A DNA stretch of 64,000 bases from Chloroflexota bacterium (GTDB lineage Bacteria; Chloroflexota; Anaerolineae; Promineifilales; Promineifilaceae): assembly GCA_020628815.1 (NCBI GenBank), contig JAHDEN010000007.1:1-64000 (forward strand), read 5' to 3'. Of this stretch, positions 53,124 to 62,522 are shown one piece after another. How positions within the stretch are numbered: position 1 is the stretch's first letter; every line of letters begins with the position of its first letter. A program made the position numbers and the translations under genes. The notes under the pieces were generated by a model. The model was not told the DNA's origin and did no database searches. It was given only the letters and a program-made list of their open reading frames with translations.

Positions 53124-54164
53124 ATGAAATTTCAACTTGCAGTAAATATGGAGCGAATGGGTCCCGGAGAGCACGACATGGTGGATGTTGAAAGGCATAC
53201 GCTTAAAATGGTGCAGATGGCTGACGAAGGGGGCTTTAACATCGCATGGGCGGCCGAGCATCATGCCTTAGAAATGACAATTGCCCCCAATCCATTCCAG
53301 ATTTTGACCTGGTGGGCGGCCCACACCAACACTATTCGGCTTGGCCCGGCCGTGGCGGTCGCCGCTTATTGGAACCCGATCAATCTTGCTGGCGAGGCGG
53401 CTTTGCTTGACCTGTACAGCGGGGGACGGCTTGAGTTCGGCATCGGTTCTGGCGCGTATCAGCGTGAGTTTGACCGGATGCACCCCGGGCTGTCGCAGAA
53501 AGATGCGTGGCGCTACATGCAAGAGATGCTCCCGGCCGTAAGGGCGTTATGGGAGGGAGATTACGAGCATAACGGTGAATTTTGGCAGTTTCCCACAGCA
53601 ACCTCCGTTCCCAAACCGCTGCAAAAAAGCCCTCCTGTTTGGGTGGCGGCTCGCGCACCAATTACATTCGATTATGCTGTGGAGAACAATTGCCATGTCA
53701 TGTCGTGGCCTTTTACTCAGCCAATGGATGAAGTGACCGTATATAAAAACAGGCTTGAGGATTCAATAGCCAAAAACGGTGGCTCACATCGGCCGATTTT
53801 TGCCGTCATGCGCCATGCGGCCGTTTATGACAATAAAAAAGATTGGGAGATTCCGGTTCGGGCGGCTCAGCGTCAGCTGGGTCAGTTTGGCAATTTGATG
53901 AAAGGAACAGGCAAAGTGATTAATGGGTTCCCTGAAACCCCGGACATGGAAGAGCTGGTCCAAAACCCGATGCTAAATGGTGACATGCTGCACGAAAACA
54001 TGCTGTTTGGAACCCCTGATGAAGTCATCAAAAAGCTCAAAGTTTACGAAGAACTCGGAGCTGACGAGTTTATTTACTATGCCAGCTTGGGGTTACCACA
54101 CAAAGAGCAAATACGGTCTTTAGAGTTATTCTGCAAAGAAGTGATGCCTGAGTTCGCAGAATAA
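53124..54164 (+). CDS. LLM-class flavin-dependent monooxygenase
   Basis: This 346-residue luciferase-like enzyme has MKFQLAVNMERMGPGEHD at its N-terminus, ADEGGFNIAWAAEHH, YSGGRLEFGIGSGAYQREF and a C-terminal EELGADEF pattern. It probably performs the first oxygenation in the operon, using reduced flavin from an unlinked reductase. AGGAGACAACC is the ribosome site. It is the last gene of the FCD-GntR operon and is followed by a multi-hairpin array in a convergent gap. Confidence 0.92.
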   Translation: MKFQLAVNMERMGPGEHDMVDVERHTLKMVQMADEGGFNIAWAAEHHALEMTIAPNPFQILTWWAAHTNTIRLGPAVAVAAYWNPINLAGEAALLDLYSGGRLEFGIGSGAYQREFDRMHPGLSQKDAWRYMQEMLPAVRALWEGDYEHNGEFWQFPTATSVPKPLQKSPPVWVAARAPITFDYAVENNCHVMSWPFTQPMDEVTVYKNRLEDSIAKNGGSHRPIFAVMRHAAVYDNKKDWEIPVRAAQRQLGQFGNLMKGTGKVINGFPETPDMEELVQNPMLNGDMLHENMLFGTPDEVIKKLKVYEELGADEFIYYASLGLPHKEQIRSLELFCKEVMPEFAE

Positions 54165-54195
54165 ACCATCAAGCGATTCATGTCTCCCCCAATCT

Positions 54196-54305
54196 CGCAG
54201 GATCAATCCTGCGGTTAAGATAGGAAGCCCGATAAGTCGGGCTCTCGCGGCTGTTTTAACCTGATTGATCAGGTTTCTTCTCTTAAACGAGGGCTTCAGC
54301 CCTCG
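54196..54305. repeat. Array of four hairpins in a convergent gap
   Basis: Four perfect stems occur in 110 bp: CGCAGGAT/ATCCTGCG, AGCCCGA/TCGGGCT, AACCTGAT/ATCAGGTT and CGAGGGCT/AGCCCTCG, all with 2-4-nt loops. None is followed by a T-run. Such closely spaced tiny hairpins resemble REP-type clusters or repeats moved by a single-strand transposase; they may also act as transcription buffers between the convergent genes. Confidence 0.75.
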
Positions 54306-54431
54306 GAAAAATGGGCCAAATTAATACCAAATGCCCGATGGTGTCCGCCCCTATGTAGTTTTGACGTTTGCACGTTTTTCGCAGGCCGCGTTTCAGGATG
54401 GAAGCGAAAGTAAAAATTGGCGAAGGTCTTC

Positions 54432-55325
54432 TCAAGAAAATAGCCGTTTTTGCAATACTTCTATATGTTCAACGCCTAATCCACAACAAGTGCCAATCAA
54501 GTTCACACCCCGGCCGAGCCAACGTTCGGCCGCATCCGCATAATCCTCAGGATGAATGATGCCGTCGTAAATCCAAGCCTGCCCGTCGACATATTCACCC
54601 GAATGGGCATACACACCGATCAGCCCGTTCCATTGCTTTTGCATCACATCTAAACAAGCATCGATTTGTGGCGTTTTTGTGTGCATGATGCTAATCAGCG
54701 GGATGTCGTACCCATCAAGGGCTTTAATCCCTTCTTCCAGCGATCCGCCATAAAGCAATTGGGGAACCCCGTCATCGTCGAGATCACAGCTAAATCCAAC
54801 CCAAACGGGCAACCCGGTTCGCTGTGATTCTTCGATCTGAATCTTCATTTTTTCGATGTCAGACATCATTTCTAGCATGATCAGCTCGGCCCCAGCCTCG
54901 TGCATGATGATCGCTTGGTCGCGGGTGTTTGTGCGTAGCACATCAAGAGATGGCTCCGATTTCCAATACCAGTGGGATATGCCTGCGGCGACAACCACAT
55001 CATCGGCCGATAGCGCCTCACGCGCTTCAACTGCTAGCTCAACCCCACGCCGATTAAGCAGGTCAAACTCAGCTTCCCAAACGGCATCTTCTAAAATTGC
55101 CCGGCCGGTAGCAAACGTGTTCGAAATAATAATTTCTGCCCCAAGTTTGATGTAATCGGTATGGATTTGTCGCATGATCTCAGGATGGGTTTTGGCTCCA
55201 CCTGCGTTCCATGCGTGTTCAACGGCCGGGACACCCCGCCGTTTGACCTCTGTGCCAGTCGCTCCGTCAATTAAAATTTTCTCTCCGGCCGAAAGCCGAT
55301 CCAAAAGCTTGGTATACGCGTTCAT
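54432..55325 (-). CDS. Homocysteine S-methyltransferase (BHMT/MmuM-like)
   Basis: The 297-residue TIM barrel starts at MNAYTKLLDRL after AAAGGTGA. It has ILIDGATGTEVKRRGV near the N-terminus, SNTFATGR and the paired zinc cysteines GTCCG (Cys280, Cys281). In BHMT-type enzymes a third zinc cysteine lies in an NC motif near residue 215; the aligned sequence here is SIMHT, so a histidine may replace it. Such enzymes move a methyl group from a methylated donor (betaine, S-methylmethionine) to homocysteine. With the DmdA- and GcvT-like genes it adds to a methyl-transfer theme. Confidence 0.85.
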   Translation of the reverse strand: MNAYTKLLDRLSAGEKILIDGATGTEVKRRGVPAVEHAWNAGGAKTHPEIMRQIHTDYIKLGAEIIISNTFATGRAILEDAVWEAEFDLLNRRGVELAVEAREALSADDVVVAAGISHWYWKSEPSLDVLRTNTRDQAIIMHEAGAELIMLEMMSDIEKMKIQIEESQRTGLPVWVGFSCDLDDDGVPQLLYGGSLEEGIKALDGYDIPLISIMHTKTPQIDACLDVMQKQWNGLIGVYAHSGEYVDGQAWIYDGIIHPEDYADAAERWLGRGVNLIGTCCGLGVEHIEVLQKRLFS

Positions 55326-55417
55326 ACATTCACCTTTCATTTCAACTGAAAAGGCAAATTTTACACCGATTTTCGGCCGAGGCCAGAGAGAAAAAGTCGG
55401 TATTTAGCCGAAGATTA

Positions 55418-56047
55418 TTACGCTGTTTTTTGATTGTTAATGGCTAAATATGTCTCGTAGAACTCGGTTAGCTTCAAAAAGGTCTCGGCCCACAGCTCTT
55501 CAGCTTTCTTTTCGGAAACACCGGTTTCCAAGTGGGTGTCGTTGTGCATCCATACCGCATCTGCCCGCAGCTTACCAAGGTGGTACGCTTGCTCATATGG
55601 AATGTCTGACAAGCCAGCCACAATAGAGGCATCATGATGGGTGTATTTTTCATATTCGCGGCGATGATGGGCTACCCAACGCTCGAAGTCATGCTCCGCT
55701 ATTTTGGCCCCATCCACATTAACCCCCAACTTATCAACTAGCAGGGTGTAATGCTCTTTCAGCCCATTGCGAACTTTCTCCCAATACATTTCAGATTCTG
55801 AGATCATTCCCCCATCTTCGGCCGTTTCGGCTACATCGTGCCACCAAACCGCACTAATCCAAGGCTCCAAAATTTCAAACGCTTCATCTTTCGATATCGG
55901 GTATATCTCGGTATAAAGGTTTGCCATAGCGGTCATCAGCCTATGAGGGAGCTTTTTATCGTGCAGCTTCCAAGTATTTAATTCTAGCTTAGTAAGGTTC
56001 AATGCTTCAGGGCTAACATGGGTTGACTCTAAATAATTCAAATTCAT
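55418..56047 (-). CDS. Conserved-looking protein of unknown function
   Basis: This 209-residue soluble, mostly helical protein is rich in histidine, tryptophan and acidic residues. WWHDVAET, AHHRREYEKYTHHD and MHNDTHLETG suggest metal binding, perhaps of HD-domain or hydrolase type, but no family was recognised. It lies on the same strand as, and upstream of, the homocysteine methyltransferase gene with a gap of about 90 bp, so it may share its transcript. No signal peptide or membrane segment. Confidence 0.7.
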   Translation of the reverse strand: MNLNYLESTHVSPEALNLTKLELNTWKLHDKKLPHRLMTAMANLYTEIYPISKDEAFEILEPWISAVWWHDVAETAEDGGMISESEMYWEKVRNGLKEHYTLLVDKLGVNVDGAKIAEHDFERWVAHHRREYEKYTHHDASIVAGLSDIPYEQAYHLGKLRADAVWMHNDTHLETGVSEKKAEELWAETFLKLTEFYETYLAINNQKTA

Positions 56048-56541
56048 AAATACACATCCTCGTTTGTTTGTCTCTTCAAAAAAAACTTAAATTGGCACAT
56101 AAAAGTTAAAACAGGCAGCAAAGAAAATCTGATGGCATTCTCTATTCTTCTTTATTTTTGTAGTTGGGGCTTGATAGGTTAGCCGTGCAGCGCCGCAAAA
56201 TCGTTAACAAGACTAGGGAAGATCAAAATGCATTTAATGTTTCCACCAGCTGATTTTGGATTATCTTCTATATTTCATCAGCATGTACTTGATTAGTTAT
56301 TTCAAGCAGCCTCATGCTGAAAAGATTTCCTCTCATTCCAAATCACAATTCAAAACGAATAAAATAATTCTCGCCTCGAACATTTTATAAGACCCACCCT
56401 GAATACTCCCACCGTTTTAATCTGCTAATACCACTAGGGTCCTAGCCGGTTAGTACTATTTTTGACCGATTTTTGTTGGCTTCACGAAACTTGAAGCGAA
56501 ATGATAGGTGTAAAAATACGCTGAATAAACAAATGTTTGGC
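56048..56541. other. 494-bp gene-free AT-rich gap
   Basis: Nothing recognisable was found between the unknown protein gene and the metalloprotease gene beyond a small palindrome (CTAGG-GT-CCTAG near 56435). It should contain the promoter for the gene ending at 55418. CGGCCG is absent, unlike in most of the window. Confidence 0.5.
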
Positions 56542-57549
56542 TTAATCTCGACGAGATCCTGAATAAAGTCGAGCCCGAATCTGATCGCGTAAGGTCACAA
56601 GCTCTGGATAATCGTAAAAGAATCGGACCTTTTGATCAGCAATCGAATTACCCGCAGGCTTCTCGTTCAACACAAAATGTGTCCAAGATTCGGCAATATC
56701 TTCCCCTGGATTAGTGGCGGCGTAATCGGTGACAAAGCGGTCTTGATACTGTTCGTAGAAGCTGTAAAGCTCGTCTGGGTCCTGATCCAAGGGGAGTTCT
56801 GCATAAATATCTTGCCAAAATGCATTATAAAAATCATTGATGTATGAGTTTGAATTAGCGCACCCTTCACCGGTGAAAAAACGGTTGCAAGCTTCGGCCG
56901 CCTCTTCATAAGCGAGATCATCTGCATTGGCTTTTGTATCAAATGGGACTTGATTGTTGTTTAAAGTGAGCACATGCCCAAATTCATGAATCAGAGTGTA
57001 CCGCTGCTCTTTTTTATTCTCAGCATCAACCGCATCCATCACAATTTTCCACTGGGTCTCATTTCCTGGGATCGGTTCAACATAGGCCATCGTGTTGTCT
57101 ACACCATCGGTAAAAATGCCGTATTCTGCGATTTGTCGTCTATTTTCGGCTGGAATAATGGTTGCAAACTCTTGCCACATCGCCTCATGGGCAACTGTGT
57201 CGGCGATAATATCTTCTTCTTCAACGGTTAACGGTTCACCTTCGATAGGATCAACCGGCCGGTCATTTTGCAGAGTGTAGGTCACGAGCACATTCACATC
57301 TTCAGGCACACCAAACACAATATTGCCTAAATCGGCTAAGAAGTCGCCAAAAAATCCCAACAGCCCCGGGTCCTCTGCACAGGTTCCATCTAACTCACAA
57401 GTGAGATAACAATATTGATCTTCTTCAACAAACGTCTCATCTTCGTAACAGTCATCAGCCGTTAAAACAAACGCCTCAGGCGCACATCCGGCCAAAAGCA
57501 TTCCAAAAGCAACTTGCAGTATAAATCCGATTCTCAAATATTGTTTCAT
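56542..57549 (-). CDS. Lipoprotein zinc metalloprotease (HExxH)
   Basis: The 335-residue protein starts at MKQYLRIGFILQ after TGGAGAGA. It has a lipoprotein signal (lipobox LLAGC, Cys22), a Cys-rich segment to about residue 57, and the zinc motif HEFGH at 188-192. EDIAES at about 283-287 could supply the third ligand and make it a gluzincin-type peptidase. The Ca/Zn-protease fold cannot be named by eye. It is probably anchored to the outer face of the membrane. Operon partners are not apparent. Confidence 0.85.
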   Translation of the reverse strand: MKQYLRIGFILQVAFGMLLAGCAPEAFVLTADDCYEDETFVEEDQYCYLTCELDGTCAEDPGLLGFFGDFLADLGNIVFGVPEDVNVLVTYTLQNDRPVDPIEGEPLTVEEEDIIADTVAHEAMWQEFATIIPAENRRQIAEYGIFTDGVDNTMAYVEPIPGNETQWKIVMDAVDAENKKEQRYTLIHEFGHVLTLNNNQVPFDTKANADDLAYEEAAEACNRFFTGEGCANSNSYINDFYNAFWQDIYAELPLDQDPDELYSFYEQYQDRFVTDYAATNPGEDIAESWTHFVLNEKPAGNSIADQKVRFFYDYPELVTLRDQIRARLYSGSRRD

Positions 57550-57644
57550 AATCTCTCCAGTTGATAGACAGAGTTTAATCACAATTCAGCAAATTATCAC
57601 CAGCTATACAGTCCTATTATTTTCGCTATTGCTAAAAAATAGCT

Positions 57645-58217
57645 CTAGCTTTCAAACGGATCAATTTTTAAAAGATGCTTGATTTGTGACCATGCATGAG
57701 CCTCGTTTTCACCAACCTGGTAAGGCTTAAACCCCATCCCTAAATAAAGATTTAAAGCTGGAACACGACGGGTGTTGGTTGATAAAAACGCGGCCGAATG
57801 ACCCAGCTCAGTAAGCAGTTGACACGTTTTTGCCAACATCGGCTTTGCCAGTCCCATCCCCTGCGATTCCGGCCGGATAGCAACCCAGTGAACCTGACCC
57901 AGCGATTCCCCCGTTAATTTACTAGACTCCCATGCGGTAATCGACCCGATATCTCGGCCGGAAGGGTCCACCAAAAACATGACCCGCTCAGCCAAGTAGT
58001 CGGCCGGACCTGACAAGGAATTCTTAAATGTATCAGCGGTTGCGGTAAAAAACTCATCGGCCGAGTTTTGGACATCAACCCATGTCGCAACATCACCCTC
58101 ACAGTAAAATCGCATGCTGTACCCCTCCGGCAGAGGCATTTGAGCCACACGGCTTAAATCTTCGTGCATCATCCAGACATCTACATCGGGCAAGTCGTCT
58201 TGGTCAAGATGATTCAT
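57645..58217 (-). CDS. GNAT-family N-acetyltransferase
   Basis: The 190-residue protein has the GNAT core at about 100-170: VHWVAIRPESQGMGLAKPML (acetyl-CoA binding) and ALNLYLGMGFKPY. The acceptor is unknown. Its ATG directly follows the stop of the sulfotransferase gene (TAA then ATG), so the two are translationally coupled and may modify the same molecule. No membrane or secretion signal. Confidence 0.9.
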   Translation of the reverse strand: MNHLDQDDLPDVDVWMMHEDLSRVAQMPLPEGYSMRFYCEGDVATWVDVQNSADEFFTATADTFKNSLSGPADYLAERVMFLVDPSGRDIGSITAWESSKLTGESLGQVHWVAIRPESQGMGLAKPMLAKTCQLLTELGHSAAFLSTNTRRVPALNLYLGMGFKPYQVGENEAHAWSQIKHLLKIDPFES

Positions 58218-59336
58218 TTAACTTTTCAACGTATTGGGGGCTTCATAATCGGCCGAATGGATGAACTTGTGATTGGCTAAATAACGGCCCATCGTTTCCC
58301 GCTGCAGGTCGCTCAAAATCCACCTCTTTTTGTCTGAGTCCTGCGCCAAAACGGTGCCCGCCTGAGAATCTTTGTCTAAAACAGCCACCACGTCCGTCAT
58401 GTCAGCCGGCCGACAGTTGCAATAGGCCAACATCGCTTCGGCCGTTTTCTGCGGCTCTTGTTTCCAATCACGATACCGAATGGCAAGCATCTCCATCCCC
58501 ATGTCACAATACTGAGCATGCCGCTCCATATAATTTAGCCATTCAAGCGTCATCAGCTCGGCAAACGTCCGGTGAGGTTCAGGGGGGAGCTGCCCAATCG
58601 CTGGAATCAAGACTTCTTTATATCCTCGATATCCGATTTCATGCCCCCTCAGCTCGTCGGCCGACATTTCGCCCCCGCCAAAATACGCGGTTAAGCAAGA
58701 TTGCATCCAAGTTTCAGCATTGCGATATAAAAACAGATGCTTCGCCTCTGGAAAAAGCTCATGCAGCCAACCGGTTAACTCAAGCGCGTAGCTATGTTCT
58801 TTTATCACCCATGCCCGATCAGCAGCCGTTTTACACAGCAACAACACCGTTGCCTTCAACAAAGCCATTTGCTCAGCTTTTTTGGCAGGATGTGAATTCT
58901 TCTCGATCACCAGTTGAGGGAGCACAAAAGGCTCTGACAAATTTATGACGCCGGGCACCTGCGCAAAGAGCTGGCTGGCCAATGTTGAGCCACAGCGGCC
59001 GGTTGAATGGATAAAAACAAGTCGATCTTGATCGATACTCACCCGCTCTGCCATCTGCACTAACGTATTAAAAGACACCGTCATTACCCGCAATGCTTCG
59101 TCATATTGGGTGATAAACATAAACGGAACCTGAGACAAATCAGTCTCGGCCGGAGTTTCAACAAATACGGCGGTTTCTGTATCAAAATCCAGGCTGTACA
59201 GGGTCACCGAATCATTCCCCAAGATCGCATCAATGCCGGTTCTACTTGTCTCTTCCAGCCCGAAGTCTGACAGATGTGGGATCGCAAACATTGAGTCCCG
59301 TAACTTTTCTACAATTTTATAAATGATTACTTCCAT
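58218..59336 (-). CDS. Sulfotransferase-family protein
   Basis: This 372-residue protein has a PAPS-dependent sulfotransferase-like domain: the 5-phosphosulfate loop STGRCGSTL at 111-119 and a LFLYRNAETWMQSCL region near 220 as 3-phosphate site. The 100-residue N-terminal part is not recognised. It would transfer sulfate to a small molecule or glycan; the acceptor is unknown. It is coupled to a GNAT gene downstream, and AidB is 11 bp upstream on the same strand. Confidence 0.88.
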   Translation of the reverse strand: MEVIIYKIVEKLRDSMFAIPHLSDFGLEETSRTGIDAILGNDSVTLYSLDFDTETAVFVETPAETDLSQVPFMFITQYDEALRVMTVSFNTLVQMAERVSIDQDRLVFIHSTGRCGSTLASQLFAQVPGVINLSEPFVLPQLVIEKNSHPAKKAEQMALLKATVLLLCKTAADRAWVIKEHSYALELTGWLHELFPEAKHLFLYRNAETWMQSCLTAYFGGGEMSADELRGHEIGYRGYKEVLIPAIGQLPPEPHRTFAELMTLEWLNYMERHAQYCDMGMEMLAIRYRDWKQEPQKTAEAMLAYCNCRPADMTDVVAVLDKDSQAGTVLAQDSDKKRWILSDLQRETMGRYLANHKFIHSADYEAPNTLKS

Positions 59337-59347
59337 TAAATCCCACC

Positions 59348-61012
59348 CTATTGTTTAATCCGGCCGATAATCGTTTCAAAATCGGTGTGAGGTGACAAAG
59401 CGCCAAACGCACCGCTCCGATTTGGACCCAAACGCGATTCACAAAACGCATCAGCCACGGCTTGGTTCCCATGGCGCACCAGCAACGACCCTTGCAGGGT
59501 CAAAGCCAACTTTTCGGTGATGGCTCTAGCCCGTAGCTGAATGTGATCTTCATCTGCAAGATCATTTTTTAGCGATTCAATCGCTCCGTCCAACAATCCA
59601 TTTGCCCCTTTTGCTTGCTCTAATTCTTGCAAGACCGCTGGAACCGCCTCCGGCTCACGCCCCATCGCACGCAACACGTCTAAACACATCACATTCCCTG
59701 ACCCTTCCCAAATGCTGTTCAGGGGCGCTTCACGGTATAAGCGAGGGATAATCGATTCTTCGATGTAGCCGGAACCACCCAAACATTCAAGCGCCTCTCC
59801 AATCTGCATCGGAGCTCGCTTGCATACCCAATATTTAGCAATGGCGGTCCCGATCCTGGCAAACGCTTTGGCAGTTGGATCATTTTCAGACTCATCCATC
59901 GCCCGGCCGAGACGCATCGTTAGCACCAGCGCCGCTTCACTTTCAATCGCCAAGTCTGCCAACACATTGCGCATCAGCGGCTGATCGATTAGCTTTTTGC
60001 CAAAGGCAGACCGATGTGCCACATGATGATGAGCCCGCACCAGCGCTTGTCGCATCAGTCCGGCCGAACTTGCCGCACAGTAATAACGATTCCCCGTTAC
60101 CATCTGCATGATCGTCTGCAATCCTCGGCCGTCTGGCCCCAGCATCACCCCATAGGTATCCTGCAATTCAATCTCTGAAGATGCGTTTGAGCGATTGCCC
60201 AACTTATCTTTTAAGCGCTGGATATACAGCGTGTTCCGCACATTATCCGGCCGCCAACGAGGCACTAAAAAGCATGACAGTCCAGTCTCTGTATAGGCCA
60301 ACGTCAAAAACGCATCACACATCGGAGCCGAGCAGAAAAACTTGTGACCAGTCAGCAAATACTCAGCCCCATCCCCAGTTTTTCCATTTAACGGAACCGC
60401 CTGAGTCGAATTGGCCCGCACATCAGATCCCCCCTGCTTTTCAGTCATAAACATTCCGAGTACCGCCCCCGCCTTTTCACAAACCGGAATGTCTCGCTTG
60501 TCATATCGGGTAGAGAGCACACGAGGAATCCACTCTTCGGCAAGGGCCGGGCTAACCCTTAATGATGGAATTACCGAATAGGCCATCGCCATAGGGCACA
60601 TCACCCCACCTTCAACCTGGTTAAACATGTAAACCAAAGCCGCATACCCAACCTGAGCTCCCGCTTGTGGATGATTCCACGGAAAACTATGCACTTCGTT
60701 TTCAATCGCGTGTGCCATCAGGTCATGATAGGTGGGATGGTATTCAACGCTGTTGAGCCGATTTCCGTATCGATCATAAGCCTTCAATTCTGGATGATTA
60801 CGGTTGGCCATATCAGCTTTATGAAACATCTCGGCCGTACCTGTGTTTTGGCCAAAACCGGCTAGCTTTTCAGCTGCCCATCCTGCCCCTTCACGCTCAA
60901 CCGTTTCGCGCAGGGCGACATCATCTTGCCACAAATTTTGATCACCCAAGTGGGGCGGCATGTTTAGTACTTCGTGTGTAGGCAGGTTGGAGATAGGGTT
61001 TAAAGGGTTCAT
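59348..61012 (-). CDS. aidB: AidB-like acyl-CoA dehydrogenase
   Basis: The 554-residue FAD flavoprotein has the AidB layout, longer than ordinary acyl-CoA dehydrogenases. Motifs include PPHLGDQNLW at the N-terminus, TEKQGGSDVRAN, RLKDKLGNRSNASSEIE, GNRYYCAASSAGLMRQA and ECLGGSGYIEES. AidB in E. coli is part of the adaptive response to alkylating agents, binds DNA and shows weak isovaleryl-CoA dehydrogenase activity; a purely metabolic role is possible here. The sulfotransferase gene follows 11 bp downstream. No Ada-type regulator is adjacent. Confidence 0.93.
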   Translation of the reverse strand: MNPLNPISNLPTHEVLNMPPHLGDQNLWQDDVALRETVEREGAGWAAEKLAGFGQNTGTAEMFHKADMANRNHPELKAYDRYGNRLNSVEYHPTYHDLMAHAIENEVHSFPWNHPQAGAQVGYAALVYMFNQVEGGVMCPMAMAYSVIPSLRVSPALAEEWIPRVLSTRYDKRDIPVCEKAGAVLGMFMTEKQGGSDVRANSTQAVPLNGKTGDGAEYLLTGHKFFCSAPMCDAFLTLAYTETGLSCFLVPRWRPDNVRNTLYIQRLKDKLGNRSNASSEIELQDTYGVMLGPDGRGLQTIMQMVTGNRYYCAASSAGLMRQALVRAHHHVAHRSAFGKKLIDQPLMRNVLADLAIESEAALVLTMRLGRAMDESENDPTAKAFARIGTAIAKYWVCKRAPMQIGEALECLGGSGYIEESIIPRLYREAPLNSIWEGSGNVMCLDVLRAMGREPEAVPAVLQELEQAKGANGLLDGAIESLKNDLADEDHIQLRARAITEKLALTLQGSLLVRHGNQAVADAFCESRLGPNRSGAFGALSPHTDFETIIGRIKQ

Positions 61013-61078
61013 TTTTTAAAAGCTCGATTTAGCTATTCAACGGCAATAATTAACTTGCCTTGCGCACTTTCCCGACAA

Positions 61079-61144
61079 AGACCAGTCAGGTTTATACGAA
61101 CAACTTGGCCAAACACCAGTGAGAAACGGAAACCTGACTGGTCT
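61079..61144. repeat. Perfect 15-bp inverted repeat with 36-bp loop
   Basis: AGACCAGTCAGGTTT is matched exactly by its inverse complement. It lies between aidB and the GcvT-like gene, both on the minus strand, with no T-run. It could be a regulatory hairpin or the ends of a tiny element. Confidence 0.7.
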
Positions 61145-61164
61145 CTAGCGCGTAACATCAATAA

Positions 61165-62358
61165 TCAATTTTCAGGCAAAGACCATACGGCCCGTGGGAT
61201 CTGTTTTTCTTTGTCAACAAACGGCAGCGCATCAACCAGCGCCTCATGCATTGTTCCGGCTTCATCTTGCAACATCACCGTTTGACCCAGCCAATCGCCA
61301 CCGGCCAAAGGTTTATCAAAACGAACGTAGCCAATACCGGTATCTAAAGTTGGGGACCATGTGCCAATGGTTAAATGGCCTACCGGCCGATCGTCATGAA
61401 AAACGGTTAGGCCTGTTGCGGGGGTTGTTCCTGCGCAGGTCAATCCAAACAAAAGCTGGGTACGGTCGGCCGTTTCTAACGCTGCCCGGCCGATAAACCG
61501 ATCCTTTTTAAAGTTTACAAACTGACCCAAACCTGCGCCAAACGGGGTTAAGTCCGGTTCAATATCGCTCCCATTGTCCAAAATGCCCGATTCAATACGG
61601 CGAATGCCCATCGACGAGGCACTGCTGAACGCCATGCCAAACGGCTCGCCGCAAGCAAAAAGATGGCTCCAAAGTGCATCATGATCCGTTGGCTCACGGC
61701 CACTGTTACAATAAATTTCGATCCCAACTTCGCCCGTCCAGCCGGTCCGTGATACCCACAGCTTTTGCCCACCAATCACAAACCATCCCGCCTGAAAATA
61801 TTTAAAATCGGCCGACAACCCGCCTCCTATCGCCGCGTTCAGAACGTCTAGCGATTTTGGCCCCTGAATTTGAATTACGCGGGAAATAGGATCACGCACT
61901 TCGACATCAAGGCCGATGGCGTGTGCCTTGAGCCAGCTCATAAACTCTCCGTTAGCCTTCACATACCAAAAGCGATCTTCACCCAAACGCATCAAGACGC
62001 CATCCATCAAAACGGTGCCGTCGTCATTGCATGCGATTCCATAACGGCAGCGGCCGACGTTCATCGGTGCCACGCGACAAGTCAACACTTTATCAAGCAG
62101 CACGGCCGCATCTGGTCCTATAATTTCTAGCGGTTTTTCTGGCACATCGTACAGCAAAACATCCCGTCTTAGTTTCCAATATTGCGGGATGGGATCTTCG
62201 CTATCGTCAGTTTTAAGCGGGTAGAAACGGTTGCAATACATGCCAAAAACCGTTTGATCAGTTACATAGTGTTTGGCAAATGGGGAATGCCCGTAACGAT
62301 AGGCACTGAGCTGAATGGTTTTAAAAGATTCGATATAAAAGTGCTTTCTGGTGGTCAT
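61165..62358 (-). CDS. Aminomethyltransferase (GcvT)-like protein, folate-binding
   Basis: The 397-residue protein starts at MTTRKHFYIESFK after AGAGAGAAAA; the ORF track adds 14 codons. The GcvT fold is shown by QYWKLRRDVLLYDVPEKPLEI, LTCRVAPMNVGRCRYG, IQIQGPKSLDVL, RTGWTGEVGIEIYC and GAGLGQFVNFKKDRFIGRAAL. It is a paralogue of the DmdA-like protein at 41077, but no other glycine-cleavage genes are near. It therefore probably demethylates another methylated compound to tetrahydrofolate. Confidence 0.85.
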   Translation of the reverse strand: MTTRKHFYIESFKTIQLSAYRYGHSPFAKHYVTDQTVFGMYCNRFYPLKTDDSEDPIPQYWKLRRDVLLYDVPEKPLEIIGPDAAVLLDKVLTCRVAPMNVGRCRYGIACNDDGTVLMDGVLMRLGEDRFWYVKANGEFMSWLKAHAIGLDVEVRDPISRVIQIQGPKSLDVLNAAIGGGLSADFKYFQAGWFVIGGQKLWVSRTGWTGEVGIEIYCNSGREPTDHDALWSHLFACGEPFGMAFSSASSMGIRRIESGILDNGSDIEPDLTPFGAGLGQFVNFKKDRFIGRAALETADRTQLLFGLTCAGTTPATGLTVFHDDRPVGHLTIGTWSPTLDTGIGYVRFDKPLAGGDWLGQTVMLQDEAGTMHEALVDALPFVDKEKQIPRAVWSLPEN

Positions 62359-62404
62359 ATTTTCTCTCTTTAGCAAATAAGCTCTCGTCAAATCCGTCAC
62401 ATAA

Positions 62405-62465
62405 CAAAATCACCTGCTGGATAAATGCATCTAGATTGTGCACTTGATCTGGCAGGTGTTTTTTT
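62405..62465. terminator. Terminator-like hairpin between GcvT-like and SRPBCC genes
   Basis: CACCTGC and GCAGGTG close a hairpin with an inner GAT/ATC pair. TTTTTTT follows on the plus strand and ATTTTGTT on the minus strand, so it could stop transcripts of the minus-strand SRPBCC gene before the GcvT-like gene. Confidence 0.6.
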
Positions 62466-62522
62466 GTTTGTATTCATCAAAGCTGATTTTAAATCAATCA
62501 GCCGATTCGACCACCATAGTTT

